Below, in pieces: positions 50,601 through 60,971 of a DNA stretch of 64,000 nucleotides; within the stretch, counting starts at the first letter, position 1, and each line of letters opens with the position of its first letter. The DNA is from Undaria pinnatifida (taxonomy: Eukaryota > Sar > Phaeophyceae > Laminariales > Alariaceae), in NCBI GenBank assembly GCA_012845835.1, contig JABAKD010000013.1, positions 950,501-1,014,500 of the forward strand, given 5' to 3'. The notes beneath the pieces are model-generated. The model was not told where the DNA came from and searched no databases. It saw nothing but the letters and a program-made list of their open reading frames with translations. The position numbers and the translations under genes were made by a program.

Positions 50601-51692
50601 AAGCGCCGTGATAATTTCCGCCTCGGTGATACAAAAGCGCCTCGACGGTGAAATATCACACGTGCCGTCACCACCCATCGCAGTGTGTTCCCCACCCATG
50701 CCTCTCACCGAGAGCCCGAGAGGCTTGCATACAGTTTTAGCCTTCACGTCCGACCCGCCGACCGTGAGCTTCGGAAGCTTAATGTGGACACTCGCGCGCA
50801 TCCCAGTTCCGAGGTTGGTAGGACAGCTCGTCACACAGCCGTAGTCATCGGACAGAGCAAACTTGAGGCCCTCAATTGTGTGGACGATCTTAAGCGCGGC
50901 CTCAAGCCTATTAAACACGTTGTTCAACATGGTCCCGGTTTCCATGCACATGAGGCGGAGGTGGTCCTCCTCGCCCACCCAGATGATGAACCCGCGGTCC
51001 TCGGATACGTAGCATCCTCGCCCGCTAGGCCAGTCCCCGGAAATTCCACAGGAAGCAAGGTATGAGTCGTTGGACATGTCCTTGAACATTATGTGGTCCG
51101 CCACCAGCTGGTTGTACACGTCGGTGTCGATCCAGTCAGCGTGGCCTTCTGTGAGCGAATAGTACCGCCCGCCGTACTCCGGCATGGCCTTCAGCTGGTC
51201 GAAAGCAACGCACATCTTAGCCTCCAGGTTCACGCGGTCGGCCTTCGTCATCGCTCCGGGGAGAGGAAAGTCCGCAAGGTTCCTCCCCACGCGTACTCGC
51301 ATTGACAGCGCGGGGACGTTGATTTTTTCGACGTCAAGAAGCCCATCCGAAGGGAGCCCCTCCACTCCCTGCAGGTCCCAGCTGTTGGTGTGCTTCGCGT
51401 CAATCGCCACTTCGTGGTAGTCCGCCAGAACTTGTGAGAAGAAAGGCTTAAACCTGTCGTAATCCGTGGGCTGCATGGCGTAACATCCCATCTCCGAATC
51501 CGCATTCGCGATGCCGCTGCGGCAGCACTGGAGGAGACCTTTCTTGTCCGCGTCGGAAAGGGTGTGAAAGTAGGCGAAGTCGAAGCACTTGGCCATGCGA
51601 TTTTTCGGGTGGGACACCTTGAGCTCCGCGATCTTTGCCAGATCAGCCGCATATAAGTCGGGTGCTGCGGCCGTCGGCGCCGCTTGGTGGTG
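50556..51692 (-). CDS. ATP:guanido phosphotransferase (phosphagen kinase), main exon
   Basis: Reversible phosphoryl transfer between ATP and a guanidino compound, an energy buffer. The frame runs unbroken from a CCCTCGTGACAG acceptor (an alternative is 10 nt further in) to TGA. Counting from the V-S-H-P segment at 51,617, the N-terminal domain reaches about residue 95 and includes D-Y-H-E-V (67-71). The catalytic domain then has R-V-R-V-G-R-N (107-113), W-P-S-G-R-G (196-201), G-E-E-D-H-L-R (215-221), the reactive-Cys motif C-P-T-N-L-G-T (265-271), R-A-S-V-H-I-K-L-P, and the specificity loop G-G-E-H-T (308-312). The Glu in that loop is arginine-kinase-like. Stramenopile relatives include taurocyamine kinases, so the substrate is open. 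Length (about 375 plus the 5' exon) is normal and no key residue is missing. The N-terminus lies in an upstream exon. Confidence 0.95.
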   Translation of the reverse strand, partial: HHQAAPTAAAPDLYAADLAKIAELKVSHPKNRMAKCFDFAYFHTLSDADKKGLLQCCRSGIANADSEMGCYAMQPTDYDRFKPFFSQVLADYHEVAIDAKHTNSWDLQGVEGLPSDGLLDVEKINVPALSMRVRVGRNLADFPLPGAMTKADRVNLEAKMCVAFDQLKAMPEYGGRYYSLTEGHADWIDTDVYNQLVADHIMFKDMSNDSYLASCGISGDWPSGRGCYVSEDRGFIIWVGEEDHLRLMCMETGTMLNNVFNRLEAALKIVHTIEGLKFALSDDYGCVTSCPTNLGTGMRASVHIKLPKLTVGGSDVKAKTVCKPLGLSVRGMGGEHTAMGGDGTCDISPSRRFCITEAEIITALYTGIKLLMVEENSC

Positions 51693-52207
51693 CTGTCACG
51701 AGGGTAAAGGCGTGGAACGGACGGTGGTTGGGAGTACGTTCAAGCCCAAACCACGTATATCGTCATGGGTGGGAGCATGTTCAACGCACAGATCGGCATA
51801 CTCCAGTTTTGGTCCGCAGACGTATTGAACGTGATTATTTGTGTGAAGGCATATGACATACCAAGGGTATGGTGGTGGTGCGGTCGTGGTACGCCTGTTC
51901 ACGAGGGTAGTCACGAGGGTAGTCACGAGGGTAGCCACGAGGGTAGGGCGTGGAGCAGACGGCGATTGGGAGTGAGACGATCAAATGCGGATAGATCGTC
52001 ATGCCTTTGCGTCCGCGACAACGTGGAATATTACTGCTGCACAGAAGCTGGACTGGGGTAGGTTCACACAGCGGTCGTCACGCTACTGCACCCACAGAAA
52101 CGAGGACTGTTAATAGGAGCAATATACGCATAGAACAGATCATGGGCCTTCGACGATTGACTCAAGAATCTGGAAACGTGGTTGTTGGTCGCTTGCATGT
52201 CACCTAC
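51693..52207 (-). other. Presumed 5' intron of the phosphagen kinase; 12-bp tandem repeat
   Basis: CACGAGGGTAGT occurs four times at about 51,900-51,950 (plus-strand sense), with a CACGAGGGTA copy at 51,697 beside the acceptor. No other exon seen. Confidence 0.45.
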
Positions 52208-52262
52208 CTTCGTTGTGCGTTTTCCACCGAAATATCGCCGCACACCTCGACAGCAAAGGCAT
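52208..52262 (-). CDS. Candidate first exon of the phosphagen kinase
   Basis: ATG to CAACGAAG|GTAGGT, 18 codons plus one base. It joins in frame to the main exon only if the AAG acceptor at 51,683-51,685 is used (G+CG). The peptide has R, R, K and few acids before its last residue, so a mitochondrial presequence is possible. Based only on phase and the donor. Confidence 0.3.
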
Positions 52263-52689
52263 TCGACTCAGTTCGACCCAGGAACCCTAACCCAACAGAA
52301 CTTGCAAACACACAATGTACTGTAGCTCGCACCTACTAAGCATGACTTTCGACTAAACCCTCACAGCTGGAATGTATTCCCATTTATTTCAACAAAAACT
52401 TGAAAAAACCTCGACTCACAGCATGTCTCCACTGTCTACCTGTGCGTAGGGCTGCGAGTTGGCTGGACTTGACGGCTACCAATCACTAATAGTACGGGGC
52501 AAGAAAGCAATCAAGGTCGGTTAGCGAAAACAGGCGGGAATATATTAGTTCTTCGTGTATGTCGCGGGTTCTGATTACTCTAGTACGGTCCTCCTGTAGT
52601 TGCCAATGTACACGTTGTTACAGTACTATTAATAGTTGGGTGGCGAAGGAACCCGATCAACTGACTTTTTACCAGGGTTTTTCACAGGT
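52263..52689. other. No gene seen
   Basis: No supported feature besides a CTATTAATAG palindrome at about 52,625. Confidence 0.4.
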
Positions 52690-52850
52690 CATGCATGGCC
52701 CTTTCGCCAGGGGTGTTGACGGGTCATGCATGGCCCGTCCCGCGGGTCGGGTCAGGAGATTTCTTAAAAAAATACAAAATCGCGGGGCGGGTCGGCTCGA
52801 GCCAGTGGGTGTTCGGAATCTAACGGGTCGGGTCAGGTCGGGTCAATAGA
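52690..52850 (+). repeat. GGGTCGGGTCAGG and GGTCATGCATGGCCC repeats
   Basis: Two copies of GTCATGCATGGCCC and several GGGTCGGGTC steps. Confidence 0.8.
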
Positions 52851-54190
52851 TTGTGAAATCTGTGATATCTCACTCATGGGTCTCTAAACCCGTGAAAACC
52901 CATGCTTTTTTATTTAGCCGTTCTCGATACAAAACACCAGGAACAAAAAACGCCAATCATCGATTGCCGCAAACACCTAACCGCAACACCTAGTCGGCGA
53001 CTTACTATTGTTATATTGTTAGCATAGTCAGCCAACTCACGATTCCTCCCGTACCCGTTGACGCCCAGTTGCAACGCACAGTGCTGCTAAGAAATGTGCC
53101 ACTTTGAAGCGATTCGCATTACCGCCCAGTTTCTCGCTAATGATTCTCGCTGTAAGCACGAGTTAGCACATTTACCCGCGCTGGTTAATACCTGGTGAGA
53201 CATGATGTCCTGCTGAGTTCTTAGAGGCTACCTGAGCAGATGCGACAGTATCCCACCCTCAGATCAAACCTGCGCGCCCGACGTAGGGGGAGGGGGTGGG
53301 GAGAGGGACGGCGTCAATAAACGCTACTGGCGGCGATACCTCAACCATACGAACGTTCTTCTCTACCAGGTGCAAGGAGAATGCTGTGTGATGAAGCTCT
53401 ACAGCTGCATCCCACAAGCATAACAACATGCAAACCCAAAGGGAGGGGTGGCCGTCAAATGACGCAATTGTAACGTACATGACAGTGTGCGGCTAGTTAT
53501 GCATGCATGCGTGTTGCCAGAGTACAGCCCCAAAGGCAGCCCCGATCACTCAGCCGAAGGGTTCGGACGTAGCATATGGCCCTTATTCATACGTAGGATA
53601 CTTAGATGATTGTCTTCCTAGGAAGTGACAGCAGCTCGGGGCATACCCCAAATCAGAGCGTGCTTCGGTTGTTACCGGTAGATGGGGGGCGAGGGGCACC
53701 GGGGGGGTTTCATCGTCAACGTGTGCCGAACAAGTTGTACGCACCTCGCTCGTGCCATAATAAAAAGGGACTGCTTGTTCCACACTTCCATGTAGGATAC
53801 CTGTATTATATCTTACGGTAAGTGGCACGCGTTCCAAGAAAAAAAGTTTGCCGGACTGCTCGTGCGCACGTTGCACATTAGTGCACATACGGGGCACGAC
53901 AGTGAAAAAAAGGACAAACTACTGGACAACTCATCCCCCATAGTACTGTAGCCTCTTGCTGGTAAAAGTAGACATTAATAGTCATCATCATTAGATGGCC
54001 TGTTCGATTCTGGGGGCTTATCGGCTCATTTTTGGTCGATCGAACTGATCTCTGCGGCTGGCCTCTTCATTTTTTTCTCAGTTCGAGCAGCCAGAAACGG
54101 AACTACACGTACGTACAGTAGCTGCACTCGGCTCGTCCAACTATTAAATAGCTCTCGCAAAAAAATATCCCACGGACACACAATTTTGAT
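52851..54190. other. No gene seen
   Basis: Unassigned. Open frames on both strands lack splice-bounded coding features. Confidence 0.4.
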
Positions 54191-54194
54191 ACTA

Positions 54195-54198
54195 GTAC

Positions 54199-54294
<96 letters not shown>

Positions 54295-54304
54295 CAGTAG
54301 TAGC

Positions 54305-54362
<58 letters not shown>

Positions 54363-54363
54363 A

Positions 54364-54396
<33 letters not shown>

Positions 54397-54398
54397 CG
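54195..54398 (+). repeat. (TAG)n trinucleotide tract, about 200 bp
   Basis: Over 60 TAG triplets with rare CAG and TAA interruptions. Confidence 0.97.
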
Positions 54399-55079
54399 TG
54401 TCGACGTTAACATTTCTATACCCTGCCGTACCAAACGCGAGTAATTGCTAATTACCATTCCTGTCTTACTTATTATTAATACAGCAGTGGGGTCTGTACA
54501 AGACAGCCACCCTATATAGGGCGGTTGTGATCGGTTGGCACGACTGTACCTCTGAAAAACACTGCCTATATGAAGAGGGCGGCCTACCGCCTTATATAGG
54601 CTCACCAAAATCCCTTCGCACTGTAACTACCGCCTTGTATAGGCTCAATTACTGCTGTACGATGCATAGTTCTTATCAGTTTTCGTCCAACCGATACATG
54701 TGCACAGCGAAGGAGGAAGACGGAGTGACCGCGGTCCCCCCCGTCCTTCGCAGGAACGATTGCTTCTACTACTACAGAAATGGTCCCGCTCTATTTTCAA
54801 ACATTTTTTTTTCCCCCCCTCCGAAATCGGGGGCGGATTTGGCTTTATAACCCCTGTAGGACTGCACCCATTTTTTTTCGTGAAACAACGTACTTGGAAT
54901 TAGTGTGGGATATTGTTTATACTTGTTATTTTATGTTGTTTTCGGTGGTGAACGGGTTTAAACAGGCTGGATGACCGCGTTACGGTTTGCATAGATATCT
55001 CAACACTATTTCTGCCCATGGGGCCGGGGTGTGATTTTGCACAATATTTACCTTACTTCCTGCCACACCGGGGTTCTTG
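54399..55079. other. No gene seen; short CTATATAGG repeats
   Basis: CCGCCTTATATAGGCTCA recurs near 54,588 and 54,630, and CCCTATATAGGGCGG lies at 54,510. Confidence 0.45.
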
Positions 55080-55300
55080 ATACCGTGCGTAAGAGGGCTG
55101 CCTGCCCGCCACGTACCTACACACCTGTCTGTGACTCGCGTGCTGCTTTTGCTGCCGCACGTAAGAGGGTTGCCTGCCCGCCACGTAGTACACACCAGTC
55201 TCAGACTCGCGGCTTGCTGTGTGGCCTTTGCTACCTTACAAAAGAGGGATGCCTGTCCGCCACGTACTACAGACCGGTCCGAGACTCGTGGGTTGCCGTG
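55080..55300 (+). repeat. 72-80-bp tandem repeat, three units
   Basis: GTAAGAGGG.TGCCTGCCCGCCACGTA starts at 55,089, 55,161 and 55,241, each followed by CAGACTCG-like blocks. Confidence 0.9.
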
Positions 55301-55719
55301 CGGTGTATGTGGGTTTCAGGCGGGTATGGCGGATTGCTGGTGGAGTTGTAGAACATCGACCACAGCTTCTCGCGTATTGCTGTACGGCTGCACCAAACAC
55401 AAAAACAGAGTAACTTCGCCGACCACACAGCAATCAATGGTTGGCATGATAAGATACAACAAGATAAAATAATCCAATCAAGCCCTGAGAAGGAGAAAAT
55501 AGTCGAAACGAAACGACGATTGCGCACCAAGCAGCCCGAGTTGCGGAGAAATAAACGACAATTTACTGCATCATCGGCCACACGAAGCAGCCCGAATTGC
55601 GCCGGAATAATAATAGAGGGCTTAGTGCGGGAAGCGGAACCTAAGAAGCTCTGCCTAATGATGACACGTGCGCGAACATGACGATAATACCAGTGCTGCA
55701 CGCTCTTCCTTCTCGTACG
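55301..55719. other. No gene seen
   Basis: Includes two GAAGCAGCCCGAATTGCG-like blocks at about 55,527 and 55,583. Confidence 0.4.
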
Positions 55720-55855
55720 GTAAAGATACTATCAATGTAAAGATACTATCAATGTAAAGATACCATCAATGTAAAGATACTATCAATGTAAAGATACTAT
55801 CAATGTAAAGATACTACCAATGTAAAGATACTATCAATGTAAAGACCCTATCAAT
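55720..55855 (+). repeat. 17-bp tandem repeat (GTAAAGATACTATCAAT), eight units
   Basis: Eight consecutive units with few substitutions. Confidence 0.97.
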
Positions 55856-56059
55856 ATATGAATATACTGCACCAGGGTAAGCATGCACCTTTTTTTTCTG
55901 AAGTTACTTGCCACCTTGATAAACCACTCTACACCTCTCCCCAAAAGAGGCGACTTAATAGTATAAAGCAAACTGAAAGTGCAACCCATGTCCTAGGTAT
56001 ATACTAGAAAAAAAACACATCTTGCAAACCCAGAATGGTATTCCGACCGACGATTTTGG

Positions 56060-56250
56060 GTCAAGGAGGGGTAACGCCTTGACAACTCGAAACCCTTTTT
56101 TTTACAAATGTTGGATTTAGTATAGGGAGGGGTTTTGGGGCTCTACCAAGGGGTTAAAAGGAGCCCCGTCATTAAAAAAATACTTGTGCCAAAAAAGAAG
56201 AGGTATACCTTAATACATTAATAATACCTTTTTCTTAGCATGCGTCAGGT
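56060..56250 (+). repeat. Foldback-type dispersed repeat, copy 2
   Basis: GAAACCC..GTATAGGGAGGGG..GGGGTTAA is direct, and GGAGCCCCGTCATT..AGGTATACCTT is inverted relative to 3,190-3,425. Confidence 0.55.
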
Positions 56251-56309
56251 TGATTTATAAGGGCACCCTTCGACCGCTATAGACCTAAGGGTTTCTAGAG
56301 GACCAAACG

Positions 56310-56318
56310 CGTGCGCAG

Positions 56319-56348
<30 letters not shown>
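56310..56348 (+). repeat. Poly-G run
   Basis: About 28 consecutive G, able to form G-quadruplexes. Confidence 0.95.
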
Positions 56349-56349
<1 letters not shown>

Positions 56350-57159
56350 TCGGCGGGGGTAATTAGGCCGAGCTCAGGGACGACTTGTTGCCTGGGAACG
56401 GTCCGATCATTGATTTGAAGACTGAGCCATCAATATCAACATCGGGGACAGGCTTGACCCCTAAAGAGCTGCACTCACACTGTGTGACACATACTACTTG
56501 CAATTTCTGAGTGGTCATTTATGCAGGTGGTGATATCTGGCTAAGATTGCATCATCGAACGCTTCAAGATCGGGGACGGATAGTGACGAACGGACACGGT
56601 TACTTTTTCATCCCGCCCAAATGGTGGACACCGAATTCGAAAACGAAAGCACCCTGTTGGTGTCCTACAATTTAGAACGAAGAGCAAGCTGTTTTATAAT
56701 AATAGTTGTTCTCCAGGGGGAAGCTGCTCTCCCGGATTAAGGTGGTTTTGGATCCATCAGCCTAAACGGCGGAACGGACAGGTTCGTATGAAAGCAAAGC
56801 CTTCGACCACAAAAAAAAAGTATCCCACAACATTTGCTGACAAACATGGATACAGTTCTAAAGGGGTTGTCTTTAACTAAAGTCAAGCCAAGTCCACATC
56901 GACGTGGGAACTACGTTTCGGCGTCGTCGGAGAGTATGAGGCTTCGACCTTTTGCACTAGCAGGTGCTCTCCCTGACCTGTACACAACGATTTTTGGGTT
57001 GGGGGACGCGCTGAGTAGGCGCTGTTAATATAATAGGACGGACGAGAACAAGTGGAAGGCCAGCGTCGGATAGACCAAAACACAGAAAAATAGGGCACTG
57101 CGCGACGGGGTCATCACAGGCTGCACAACAGGAACACTCGAAGAACCGTTTTTTGTTAT
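56349..57159. other. No gene seen
   Basis: Unassigned sequence. Confidence 0.4.
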
Positions 57160-57295
57160 CGTATCCCAGATCCGGGGCCACTAAGCAGGCTCTTCTCTGT
57201 TATTCCCCCTCCCCACGACAATACGCCCCTTCGTTTTTATCGCGAGAAAAATGCAGCACTTTCTTCCCTCGTCGATTCGCGTCGAATTAAGCTTC
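57160..57295 (+). repeat. Dispersed repeat R4, copy
   Basis: AGATCCGGGGCC, CTCCCCACGA, TATCGCGAGAA and CTTTCTTCCCTCGTCGA recur at 57,710-57,850. Confidence 0.7.
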
Positions 57296-57418
57296 ACGAC
57301 GGGTATTTTTACAGGCGCGGTATCGCAATAACCTAGGTACCGGTGATAACCGATTCTTAATCTGCTAGGGGTGGGTAACATGACAAGTCGGAGTTGATGT
57401 GTCTTCTATCCCCGGCAG

Positions 57419-57542
57419 GGTAATAAACTCGGCCATACTGGGGCAGGAAGATGGCGTGGCTGAGCGGCCGGACGAGACTCTAGACACACAACCTCCTCCC
57501 GGGACAGAGGAACTGGTCGGCATACCCCAGAATTCCCTTTGA
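57419..57542 (+). CDS. Candidate terminal exon, unknown
   Basis: TGTGTCTTCTATCCCCGGCAG is a good acceptor. The frame after it reads I-N-S-A-I-L-G-Q-E-D-G-V-A-E-R-P, then a Pro-rich end and TGA (about 40 codons). No partner exon found. Confidence 0.22.
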
Positions 57543-57709
57543 ACTATGGTTAGTGCCCACGACAGCAACTGCGAAGGAAGGTTACCACTTCGACGCTGTA
57601 GCTGTTGGATCTGCTGGCGCGGTTACTACAGCAGTGGTTGTCGTGGTTGCTCGCCCCATCTGTTTCCTTCGCTCTAGTAATTTCTCCTTGTCCCCCCCCT
57701 CAGGAGTTT

Positions 57710-57850
57710 CAACTTAGATCCGGGCCCACTTGGCAGGCTTTTTTCTCCCTCCCCACTACGGTACGCGCCTTCATTTGGTATTGCGAGAAGAACGCCTTCA
57801 TTCGGTATCGCGAGAATAATCCAACGCTTTCTTCCCTCGTCAACTTGCGT
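57710..57850 (+). repeat. Dispersed repeat R4, copy
   Basis: Also contains an internal doublet (CGCCTTCATT.GGTAT.GCGAGAA). Confidence 0.7.
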
Positions 57851-58193
57851 CTCTCGAAATGTGCACAGTATGTAGGTAGTACGTACGTGGTGCATGCTCC
57901 TTGGGGGCAGTTTCGAGGGCTCCCGTGTCCGGGTGGATCGGGTCGGATACCACGTACCAGATCTTTGACACTAAGCTTGCTGAAAGCTGGTAAATACCGG
58001 TACGGACCAGGGCGTGAAATAGGCGCCCGGTTCGTCGTGCGACCCCGCACCACGAACCGTAGGCGAGGTTCGCCCCGCCGATCCCGCAGGCCCCCCTGAG
58101 GCCGTTTTATAATAACATGTACGCGTCAAGTCAACAATATCAAAATGTGCGTCTAGTCCGCTCGTTTTGTCCTCTTGCATGTATACGTGATGT
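57851..58193. other. No gene seen
   Basis: Short CGGGTCGGAT-like and GC-rich parts, nothing assignable. Confidence 0.35.
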
Positions 58194-58472
58194 TTGAGGC
58201 CCGCTTCGTCCTCAGGCAGACGAAAACGGCAACAATTTCAGTCCAATTCTCAAAGAAAGTGGAATATTCTACGCGAAAAGAGGACGCCAGCCCCAAATAT
58301 AGCATCTGAGTCGAAAACAACACACAAAAAGCAAAAACAAAATCATCCTGCCGAGAAAGACAGAGCAACAAAAAAAGCATACGCCTGCGGCACAACAGGT
58401 CATTTTGTTTTTACCTGCGGCGAAAAAGGCCGAAAAAGGCATTTTTTTCCGCTTTCGTATGGCGGCGAATAA
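58194..58472 (+). other. Open frame with a degenerate zinc-knuckle-like motif
   Basis: A Lys/Arg-rich 92-codon frame holds C-G-T-T-G-H-F-V-F-T-C at about 58,390. This fits the C-x4-H-x4-C part of a retroviral-type CCHC knuckle, but the expected first Cys is absent. It may be a gag relic or chance in A-rich DNA. Confidence 0.2.
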
Positions 58473-59867
58473 GAACCCGCACCACCTGTTTCGCCTGCGA
58501 GGAAAAAGTGGTGCGGCGCAGGAAGAGCGTGGCGCGGCAAGCCGCACCATGCCTTCTGCACGCGATGAAAAAACGGGATTTACGACCAAAACGTGCGCCA
58601 CCGCAACATTTCACCACCTATTTTACGCCCTCGTACAGTACCACTCTTCCAAGGCTGAGTTTTGATCAAAGTCATTTTTGGTCGATCCCACACACACAGC
58701 TCAAGTGTATTTTTCATTTTCAAACATATACTGGTATGCCAGAGGGTATTTGCGAGATACCACATTTGTAGGATAGGAAAACACGCGAAATCAAACGTAT
58801 TATATACACGAGCCTAACCAACATGACAACCCTAAGCCGACCCAACCCAAGGAAAATAGGGTATGCTGTATACAGCTGTCGGTAAAAAAGGCGAAAACGG
58901 CGCAACAACTAATACTAACCTACTTTTTTTCGGTAATGACGTTCGTTTGTTTCGAATTACCCCAACGAAAAACTTCATGCCGGGCATAATATCTCGCAAA
59001 CACCCACATACTGCTTCAATGCTTTAATAGTACTGCTATAGTGCGTGGTTCTGGTTGCTGGTTGCTTCAGTACTTCACCAAGATTTTGGTCGGCGTGGGA
59101 TAAAAAAGCTCGGTGAGTCCTGCCAACGGCTAATTTAATACTTGAAGTACATAATCAGGGTCAGCTTGGAGGGTTTCGATCCGGGGGGGACGGCCGATCG
59201 GGGCGCTTTCCGTGCAGGAGCGGCCTGCACACAAAACTGTGGCCGTTGGTTATTATTTGTCGAGGCTTGCTTTTTCTGTTTCGGCCGCACGTTTTCTTTT
59301 CACAAAAGTGCCGTAGAGAACGAAAAAGCAACGTCAGCGAGCCGGGGTACGAAAAGCACAGCACAAAACAAGTCAAAGAGGAAAGCAGTATCAATAGTAC
59401 AACGAAACATAAAATACAAGGAGAAAACCTGGGCAACTCCTGGAATGAGACTTAAACAGACAACCAATGCAGAAAGAACCAATTAACACCAGGTAGGAAA
59501 AAAGACGACGTATACATATGTATATAATAAAGCATCTCTCTGGTGGATATCCTGTCTCTCTCACGTGCCAAGTACTGTGTATGCCTTGGAAGAGTGTGGC
59601 GCATCGCTGCACACACGAACAAGAAAGAAAAAAGGAGAGGGCGTATTTTAATAAAAAACAAAGCAAAACACGCGACAGCTTGTGTTTGTTAAATTGAGGA
59701 CTTGGTCGAACGTAACCGAAAGTCTTGCCAAGCTGTGCATGATACACCAGGTAATACTATTAATACGATAGCGTGCGGGACGTAGACAGCTCGCGCTGAC
59801 GCCACCACGGTAACTGAAGGACACGCCACCTATTAATAGCGCTGGGTTGCGAATACAGCAGTTGAGC
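58473..59867. other. No gene seen; partial R3 at about 59,690-59,750
   Basis: GGACTTGGTCGAACGTAACCG and CTTGCCAAGCTGTGCATGATAC resemble R3. Otherwise unassigned. Confidence 0.4.
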
Positions 59868-59970
59868 TAAATTGACTCACGACTTGTATGAATATGCGTG
59901 GAATTGTGGTGAGCTAGGCTTTATTTTTTATTTTTCCCCATCCGCCGGAGGATTCGAAAAAAAAAAAATC
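59868..59970 (-). repeat. CCTCCGGCGGAT element, copy 4 (inverted)
   Basis: The complement reads ATCCTCCGGCGGATGGGGAAAAAT, AAGCCTAGCTCACCACAATTCC and ATATTCATAC. Confidence 0.8.
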
Positions 59971-60159
59971 CAAAGCGATCAACGTTGAAGCACATCGTCT
60001 GAATCAATCAGAATCGCAAACCATGCTTCTCTTCTTTCTGGGAACGGTTTCGACTACAAAATATATGATATGTATGCACGAGTCGCAGATATGTATATAT
60101 ACAAGAGATCGACGTTTTTTCTTCTTTTTTATCACCGATTTTACTCACCAGCTCAACTC

Positions 60160-60320
60160 GGATGAGAGGTTTTACCGTCGGCGACCTTCTGGACAAACCG
60201 TGGTCGCAGGTGTCTTCCCTTCCCCCGGTACTTGTCTTCATTCATTTTCATGATTTATCGCGCAAAAAACCCATTCAGCATTCCCAATCTTCAGCGTTTT
60301 GTTGAGACTCATGATCTCAT
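60160..60320 (+). repeat. Dispersed repeat R4-related copy
   Basis: TTCTGGACAAACCGTGGTCGCAGGTGTC and CCCCGGTACTTG..TTTATCGCGCA match 63,360-63,480 and, inverted, 17,530-17,640. Confidence 0.7.
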
Positions 60321-60770
60321 GATGATCTATCTGACGACGATCTCATCATGCTGTGCGTTGTTCGTCGGACAGCAAACGAAATATGTACACATATGTATGG
60401 TGGTGATGGTCTCTTGCTGTCGAGAAAAAGCGAGGCATGGGATTGCATGCAGCGACGGGCCTAATGGCAGTTGCCGGGGTGTGTGCTTCACCTGCATTGA
60501 AGGGCAAGGGCTAGAGGAGCAAGCGTCCTAGAGCGCTGTTTATGTCTGTTATTTACATGAAGCTCACCGCTCCGCTCATCTAATATACCAGGTAACGTGA
60601 AATCCCAGGGGCGTCGCAAGGCGAAAAGGGAAACACCGGTATAACACGCGTATAAATATTATCTCACCAATTTTAATGAATGGCGTTAACGCGTACTCAC
60701 GTAGACAAACCCCACTGCTCTTCTTGGAGGAAACGTGTGGCATGAGCTAGTGCATTGCTCCAAAGAAAGA
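60321..60770. other. No gene seen
   Basis: Unassigned, with ATGATCTCATGATGATCT near 60,305-60,330. Confidence 0.4.

Positions 60771-60971
<201 letters not shown>

Noticed and set aside
54186-54608. Poly-Val (+) and poly-Tyr (-) frames
   Set aside because: Artefact of the TAG trinucleotide tract.
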